From Pratylenchus scribneri (lineage: Eukaryota; Nematoda; Chromadorea; Rhabditida; Pratylenchidae): a stretch of DNA of 64,000 nt. Position 1 is the first letter of the stretch. Each line of letters starts with the position of its first letter. The position numbers and the translations under genes were made by a program. The notes beneath the pieces were generated by a model. That model saw only the letters and a list, made by a program, of their open reading frames with translations, did not search any database and was not told the DNA's origin. Of this stretch, positions 57,815 to 64,000 are shown in pieces. The stretch is from NCBI GenBank assembly GCA_030063045.1, contig JAQSEB010000041.1:4085501-4149500 (forward strand), written 5' to 3'.

Positions 57815-58020
57815 GACTTTATCTTATCATGACGGCTCTTTTTTCCACACCAATAAATTCGCTACTTTCTCATTGTTGAAAAGTGTTATTGATAGGATTT
57901 TTCATGCTCTCCACAAGCCATTACTGATGGTCTTTTTGGCACGACGGACGATGGCGGTTCTTCCAAACTATTTTTATCGTTTTCCTCTCTTTCCGCCCCA
58001 ACCACAACTGATTCCTAATG
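57815..58020 (-). pseudogene. Calponin-array exon, type K
   Basis: Plus-strand blocks CATGACGGCTCTTTTTTCCA, AATAAATTCGCTACTTTCTC and GGCACGACGGACGATGGCGG align with the K exon. Stops are present. Confidence 0.5.
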
Positions 58021-58975
58021 CAAAAAAAGGTCGAAAATTTTATAAAAAATTAAAAATTATAAAAAATTGATTTATTGGGATAATTCAATTTAAATCATTA
58101 TTTATAAAAAAATTTAATTAAATTTCATAGACAATTTGGATTTAAACCACATAAAATAAAGTTATTATGTTTCCAATAAATTTTCTCAGGAATTTTAGCT
58201 GACAAAATGAGTTGCAAGGATATGATCGAAAATTTAATAAAAAAAATATGCAATTTATAAAAATTAATTTAATCGGAAAAATTTCATTTAATGAATTAAT
58301 AAATAAAAATTACAATAGTATAATAAATTCAATCAAATTCCGTTCGCCAATTTTCATTTAAAAATTTTTACAATTTTTTATAAGTATAAATTAATTAGGT
58401 TTTAGCTAAATCAGGAATTAAGGACAATTTATTTCCATATAAATTTATTTTGAGTTTGGGATAATGTTTTGTTCGTTTTTTCATCAAAATTAAAATTTTT
58501 TAATAATTTATTAGTTTCATTATTTTTTAGTTGATTAGAACTTTTTTATTAATTGGTAAAAATATTTCAATTATTTATAAAATTTTTAACCCATAAAATA
58601 TTTTAATGAAAATATTTATAAAATTATTACCAAAATAAACACTGTCAAATTATGAGAACGATCAAATTCTTCAAAATATATTAACAAATTAAAAATAATT
58701 TATATAAAAAATAAATAAAATTTAAATTTGTCGATATTTTTGAATATTTCTAGCCTAATAATATAATTTAATCAAAAATACCAAAGTTCAGTTTTTTTCG
58801 AAACCGGTTTACAAAACTAATATACAGATTCAGGAAATTTAATTCAACGCTGAATAATAAAATAAAAAAATTTATGGAAAAAATGTGGGGTACTCTGCTT
58901 TAATTGTTAATTCTATATGAAAAAAAATAAAAATAATATTGTGTAATTAAATATTAATGTATTTGACCTACTTAC
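58021..58975. repeat. AT-rich filler, first 600 bp duplicated from the 50.3-50.76 kb segment
   Basis: See 49,866-50,754 for the shared blocks. In the 50-kb copy the segment lies beside K exon sequence at 50,755; here it follows a K exon at its other edge. Confidence 0.65.
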
Positions 58976-58979
58976 ATAA

Positions 58980-59070
58980 TCAGTGTCTTGGCCAGACCAG
59001 AATAGCACTTCCGCCGGTCTTCGACAGATTTCGGATGGCAAATCTTCATATATATCATCAACATAGATTT
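58980..59070 (-). pseudogene. Array exon, type D, copy 1
   Basis: The minus strand reads IYVDDIYEDLPSEICRRPAE then VLFWSGQD without a stop. It recurs at 59,820-59,915. No known motif. Confidence 0.45.
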
Positions 59071-60545
59071 TTTAAAATTTTTTGTTAAATTTATTTTCTG
59101 TATGAATTCTTTTTCGTTTCATTAAAGAAATAAATTAACTCTTTAATAAAAAATTTTTTATTAATTATTTTATGTGTTTCATTAAACTTTTAATAGCTTA
59201 AAAGTTAAAACTTTCTTATTGCCTGACAAAAATATTTAGATCAAAAATTTTTTTTAATACATAAATTTTTTTAATCAAAATATTATAAAATATTTAGCAA
59301 AATAAATTGCGTCAAATTAAACCATGTACCAAATTTAAAAATAGAACAATTAAATTTTATATAAAATTTGCAGAAAAAGCAAGGTCAAATAGTCGAAAAT
59401 CTCTCTATTGTAATCTATTTCAATCAAAGAGCAGAAATCGTAATTTTTTAATTTTTTTTAGTGGAAATGAGAAATTTTTAATTTATTTTTGATTCAAACA
59501 GAGATTGTAGATGATCAGTTAAATAATTCCTTCATATAGTATTCTTATTTTAAAAAAATAAATTTTGCCATTAGAAATTCTAGGAATCCACTTGTTCATT
59601 TGGAAAATGGGAGAAAATTATGGGGAATATTTTAGATTAATTAAAATTAATAAATTATAAGAACAATAAAATAAAAATAATGATTATAAGGAAAATTACA
59701 TTTTATTGATAAAATTTTTTAAATCTCATAAAATTATTTTCATTTTTTTCTATTATTAAATAATCTTTAATGGATTCAAGATTAAGATGTTTTATTTTAT
59801 TTTTTTTTAATTGACCTGATTAGCAAAATCAATCCCTTGGCCAGACCAGAATGACATTTTCGGTCTTCGCGATATGTCGAGTACAAATTTTCATGCGAAT
59901 CATTAACATAACTTTTTTGATTGGGTTGAGTGATTCTGATTAGCAAAATTTCTATTCAAGAGATATTAATATTTTAATTTCATACTTGCAAATTTTATTG
60001 AAAATCATGTAAAAATTTAATATTTTTTTAAATTTTTTTTAATAATTTTATTTATTTATTTGAGTAAATTTTGCTAGTTTTCTTTCTAAAAAATCATTTA
60101 ATTTCATCTTTTATAAATAATTTTACTAAATAATTTCTTATGGGGTATAGGTTCATCATAGCATACCAAAAGCTATTTTTGCCCGTTTGCGAATCCGAGA
60201 AATTGATAAACTAAAAAATTGGAAGAATGGGTAATTAAAATAATTTTTATTATTTATTTTCCAAAATAATTAAAAAGAAAAAGTACCATTTTATCTAATA
60301 TATTTATATACGAATTTTTATTTTTAATTTATTTTATAAAATTTGAAAATTACATAATGAAACTGTATGAAAATATTCGTTTTATTCATTTTTTTTCAGA
60401 TTTTCTGTTACTCATAATTTTTTTGCTAACTTTAATATTATAATATTAGCATTTTTACATATATTTAAAATAAGACACGATGAACCAGACCAAAATAAAA
60501 ATTAAATTAAAAAAATAAATGAAAAATTTGACCGAATTTTTTTTC
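59071..60545. other. AT-rich filler around the type D copies
   Basis: 60,150-60,230 is related to 32,265-32,350 (TTTCTTACGTGGTGTA-like, GTTTGCGAATCC). No other exon is recognised outside the two D copies. Confidence 0.4.
59820..59915 (-). pseudogene. Array exon, type D, copy 2
   Basis: The minus strand reads YVNDSHENLYSTYREDRK and continues in a shifted frame relative to copy 1 (VWPRD / SGLAKG). The shared core is CTTGGCCAGACCAGAATG on plus. Confidence 0.45.
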
Positions 60546-60549
60546 GAAT

Positions 60550-60850
60550 TAGGTTTACTTTGTCATGGCGATTCGGCTTTCCGAACCAATAAATTTGCTA
60601 TTTCCTAAGGTCGAAACGGAAATATTTCGTTCTTGATAAGATTTTCCGAACTATTCGTCGGTCATAGTCGATGGATGGATTTTTTTTCTTGGCGGCGGAT
60701 ACTGGTACAGCCAAACTATTTTTTATTGTTTTCTTATTCTTCCGGCACAACTTGTTTCTCCAATTTTTAGACTTTTCCACTGTTCGCTTTTCCTAAAATG
60801 ATTGAGCGATATTTACACCTTAAATTTGGTCGCTGATATACTAATTGGAA
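60550..60850 (-). pseudogene. Calponin-array exon, type K (long copy)
   Basis: A 60-codon minus frame (60780-60598) includes WRNKLCRKNKKTIKNSLAVP and VSAAKKKNPS, a frameshifted version of the KLEEPVVPEEKENNENNLAAP region at 21.4 kb. TTGATAAGATTTTCCGAACT and GAAATATTTCGTTCTTGATA are nearly identical to 21,275-21,305. Confidence 0.65.
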
Positions 60851-61039
60851 AATTCCATAAAGCATTACCAATTTAATTTCATTCGATAATTTCCATTTAA
60901 AAAGTATTTAAATTTTATTAATTTTTCAAACTAATAAAATAAATTAATTATTTTCTCCTTAAATTTTCTCTTAAATTTTAATTAACAAATTGATGAAATT
61001 GCATACAGTTATCAAAAATTTAAAAAAAATTTAATTGAA

Positions 61040-61325
61040 TTGCCCGTTAAGATTTTTTATTCCGGTTCCGGTGAATCGTTTTTCGGCCCGAAAAAATTTG
61101 CTATTTAGGATTTTCTGTGCTTCCCTCCAGCCACTGTCGAACTGTCAATGGACTTTTTTGGCTCATCAGCGACATATGTTGGTTGTGCTAAATTATTTTC
61201 ATTTTTTCCTTTCATTTCGGCACAGCTGGTTCCTCTAGTTTTATGTGCTTTTTCTCTTTTTGTTTTTATTCCATTGAATAACTCTTTGTTTTCACCTTAA
61301 ATTTGGTCGTGTAATTTATTGGAAA
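61040..61325 (-). pseudogene. Calponin-array exon, type K (last copy)
   Basis: AAAAAATTTGCTATTTAGGA, CAGCCACTGTCGAACTGTCA and CGGCACAGCTGGTTCCTC align in order with the K exon. It marks the right edge of the array. The plus frame at 61035-61238 is a shadow. Confidence 0.55.
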
Positions 61326-61329
61326 AATT

Positions 61330-62540
61330 CCATTTAAAGCATTTATAATAGGTAGAATAAATCAAATAAAATTTAATTCGACAATTTCAATTTAAAAAAA
61401 TTTTTTTTCTTAATTTATCAAACTCATAAAATAAATTAATTATATTTTATTTAAATTTGATCTGGAATTTTAACTAATAAAATGGGCAAAATTTGAACGC
61501 TCGAAAAATTTAAAAAAACCAAAAAATTATAATTGAATTGTCGTTGCCAGTTATCCTTTTTTGTTTCAATTATTATTATTATGTAAAGATTTTGCCTATT
61601 AATTTCATTTCAAAATGTGCCCAGTGCCCACTCACCTCGATTCAATCACAGTTTAAAACCATAGAAAAATTCTCTCCCTTTCCTTTTTCAATGTTTTGAT
61701 CCACTTTACATCTATTTCTATTTCCTTCTTTTCATCCACACATTTTCAATATGGCCAAGCCTCGAGATTGAGATGATCCAATCCCAAGCAGATAATCCAA
61801 ATGGATGGAAAAAACATACATCGGTCTCTCACCCATTCACCATTCAACCCAAATTCCATTATATTTTCCCCTACATTTCCCCTTCATTTTCTCTTTCTTT
61901 CATTTTCCATTTCTCGCCGATCCAATTCACATCACAAATCCACATTCTCGGCCAACAGCAAAGGCAAGAAAATTTCCTTCTGGTCATATCGCTTTAAGCC
62001 ACATTCTCCCACCTAATACATCCACCCACTCACAATTCAAAGCTGAATGCCCAGCAATAATATGTTTGTGTGTGCCCCAACAGACGCGCCAATATTAGAA
62101 AGATGAATGGGGTGGATGTGGATTTGAAGCCATCGATCCCCCCTTCCTCCTTTATTTCTCTTCAGTCAATCCCCCTATTCTTTAGCAAATTCTTGGCCTG
62201 AAAAGGGGATTGAAGTCATCGATTCCCCCTCATTATTTTCATTTCTCTTCATACAATTTCCCTTTATTCTTTATCAAATTCTCAGACTTTTGGAGAAAAA
62301 GAGGAGATTAGGACAAATTTGCCAATACACAACAAAAATGGGATTAGGAGAAAAAATTAGCCGAAAATGTGAATGAATGGATGGTATCCATCACTGTCGA
62401 TCATTTTCTTTAATTTTGATCTCTCTTTTCTAGCCTTTCCTATAGGCAATACTTCTTGAGGCAAGATTCGTTAAAGTAAAATTTTCTCCCTTGGGATAGA
62501 CGAAGATTTGGACTAAAAAGTTTATCTAATAAGATGGGGA
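61330..62540. other. Right flank of the array, no gene recognised
   Basis: From about 61,620 the base composition rises in GC. Three overlapping plus frames (61773-62098) are low-complexity Phe/Pro/Ser-rich and are not supported. A block with GAAGCCATCGATCC/GAAGTCATCGATTCC recurs at 62,128, 62,211 and 63,347, suggesting a diverged repeat. Confidence 0.45.
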
Positions 62541-62548
62541 AGCCGATC

Positions 62549-63189
62549 CAGGGATGAGCGCAACGGCAAAAGCTACCGAACGCAAAACGCAAAACGCAAT
62601 GCGTTCAAAAATTTTTTTTACGCAAAACGGAAAACGCAACGCAACGGCCTAAAATGGACGCAATAACGCAAAACGCAAAACGCAATGGTCAAAAAATTTT
62701 TTCTTTTTTGAAAATTAAAATTTTCTTTTCAATTATTATCAAGTCAGGGCTGTCAGATTTATTTTCAAAGAAAAGTACATTGGCCTTGAAAAAAAGATTT
62801 TGGTGTTAGAAAAAAAAAAGATTTTCGTTTTAAGCTAATATAAATTGATTAAAATTTTTCAATTAGGTTTTTTTATCATGAATGAACAATCCAGAAACAT
62901 CCAGCACTAAGATTACGTTTTTTGTGAAGAAATTTTTTCGAGCCGTACAGCGAAAAATTCAAGCCAAAAATGGCCGTGCAGCGAAAAATTCAAGCCAAAA
63001 ATGGTAAATCAACGAACAAATTTCATTAAAAAATCAATTTTTTGAAAGTAAATTAAAACAATTTTCATTGCATTTTTGCGTTTTTTTTGCGTTAATTTTC
63101 CCATTTTTACGCAAAACGCAAAACGAAACGCAATGGCCAAAAATGAACGCAATTAACGCAAAACGCAAAACGCAATGCGCTCATCCCTG
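62549..63189. mobile_element. hAT-type element D with GCAAAACGC subterminal satellites
   Basis: TIRs CAGGGATGAGCGCA and TGCGCTCATCCCTG are flanked by the 8-bp duplication AGCCGATC (62541-62548 and 63190-63197). Both ends are arrays of ACGCAAAACGCAA motifs. In the centre a 31-bp unit starting CAGCGAAAAATTCAAGCC is repeated at 62948 and 62979. No transposase frame. Confidence 0.95.
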
Positions 63190-63197
63190 AGCCGATC

Positions 63198-64000
63198 CCC
63201 TCATCTCCTTCTAAAATTCTCTCTCACTTTTTTAAGCCAACATTTCCCCATGGGGTAAATTCGGCTCTGATCTAATATTAAACCTTTTGAAGAAGACGGG
63301 ATTAGCAAAAAATTTAGCCAAAGAAATATGAAAGGATAGATGGATGAAGCCATCGATCCTTCTTCTCATCTCCTCAATCACAGGTGATATCCTCCCCAGA
63401 TGCAATTCCCAATTAAATTCCCGGCCTTTGGAAAAAAGACGAGAATGGGGCAAAATTTTTACAAATTACTGCTGTGATGACCAAATGGCGTCAATGACGG
63501 GAAAAGACGAAGTCAAAAATTGAGCATCCCGAAAAAAGGAAAGGCTTTGACGATGGAGGCGGAAAATAGGACTGAAGAAATTCAGTCAACTTTTAGTTTT
63601 TAGCCAATATCTTTTTGTGTAGCAAATATTAATTTTTTAAATGTTTCTTTGACTGATGGCTATTTTCTTAGGGCAAAAATTGTCCTTCAAATTTCTGCTT
63701 TCCTTTCCCTAAACTTAACTTAAACCTCCACCCGCCCCCCCCCCCCTCCCGCAAGGGATACTCCAATATTTTACAGAGGCCACGGGGCTGTCCTCCGATA
63801 ATTATAGAACAATTCCCTCATATTTTTTTTTTGGGAAATCCCCACAATTTCCACTTGTTTTTACCAATTGTCGTGATTTTTGCTTACTTCCTCTTTTCTT
63901 CCCAATCAACATTAATAGGCTTTTCATTTTCGTCGGTCCATATTCCTCAAGGCTTCTTTCTCTTTCCAAAATGAACAATTGAATTCTATAATTTAAAAGA
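63198..64000. other. Window end, no gene recognised
   Basis: A 73-codon minus frame (63453-63232) lacks any recognised domain. A C-run with T interruptions lies at about 63,731-63,750. Confidence 0.45.

Noticed and set aside
61773..62098. Three overlapping plus frames
   Set aside because: Phe/Pro/Ser-rich low-complexity readings of the same CT-rich block in three frames; no splice or domain support.

Overview
This is a eukaryotic, strongly AT-rich window. The coding pieces have many short introns (about 45 to 830 bp) ending in TTTTCAG/TTTTTAG-type acceptors. Several ATGs sit 7 to 18 nt after such an acceptor, as expected for spliced-leader trans-splicing. F-box-like and SPRY genes, UNC-87/calponin-type repeats and a mariner with a GGHFE-type C-terminus together point to a nematode. 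A tylenchid (plant-parasitic) lineage is my best guess, but the species is not decided by the sequence.

Layout. 1-12,400: mostly mobile DNA. It holds the 5' end of a Helitron-like element, duplicated host segments with 48-bp and 40-bp tandem arrays, two related foldback elements with 8-9 bp target duplications, a 1.17-kb hAT-type element, nested TTGCGGAC-type foldback elements, a 163-bp hAT-type MITE, a broken F-box-like gene and one intact three-exon gene of unknown function (8048-8858). 12,400-25,200: the gene-bearing part. It holds a 13-exon gene joining a catalytically impaired glutathione peroxidase domain to a trypsin/HtrA-like serine protease with an apparently intact H-D-S triad, an F-box-like gene, an intact four-exon gene of unknown function, and a six-exon F-box plus SPRY gene.

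21,190-61,330: about 40 kb in which decayed minus-strand exon fragments recur again and again, embedded in very AT-rich sequence. Several read clearly as calponin (CLIK) repeats, for example LQSGTNKLVSQAGMIGMG at about 45.4 kb. The others recur next to them. I read this as the remains of an amplified UNC-87-like gene family. Into it have been inserted a mariner (39.3-40.6 kb), a TIR element rich in CTGAGAATAT with a tRNA-like block (33.6-34.8 kb), a 3-kb 19-bp minisatellite (41.4-44.4 kb), a hAT element that still carries a 200-codon spliced transposase C-terminus (46.7-47.9 kb), a foldback element lying inside a calponin fragment (49.4 kb), a Helitron-like element (53.5-54.5 kb) and another hAT-type element (55.3-56.2 kb).

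61,400-64,000: no gene recognised. There is a 641-bp hAT-type element and some low-complexity sequence.

The most unusual signal is a set of hAT-type elements with similar tips (Y-A-G-R-G-x-T-G) and 8-bp target duplications. Each has its own subterminal satellite motif (CCCCGTC, ACCTATA, CGGTTT or GCAAAACGC). Three of them share the same internal 31-bp tandem repeat although nothing else inside them matches.
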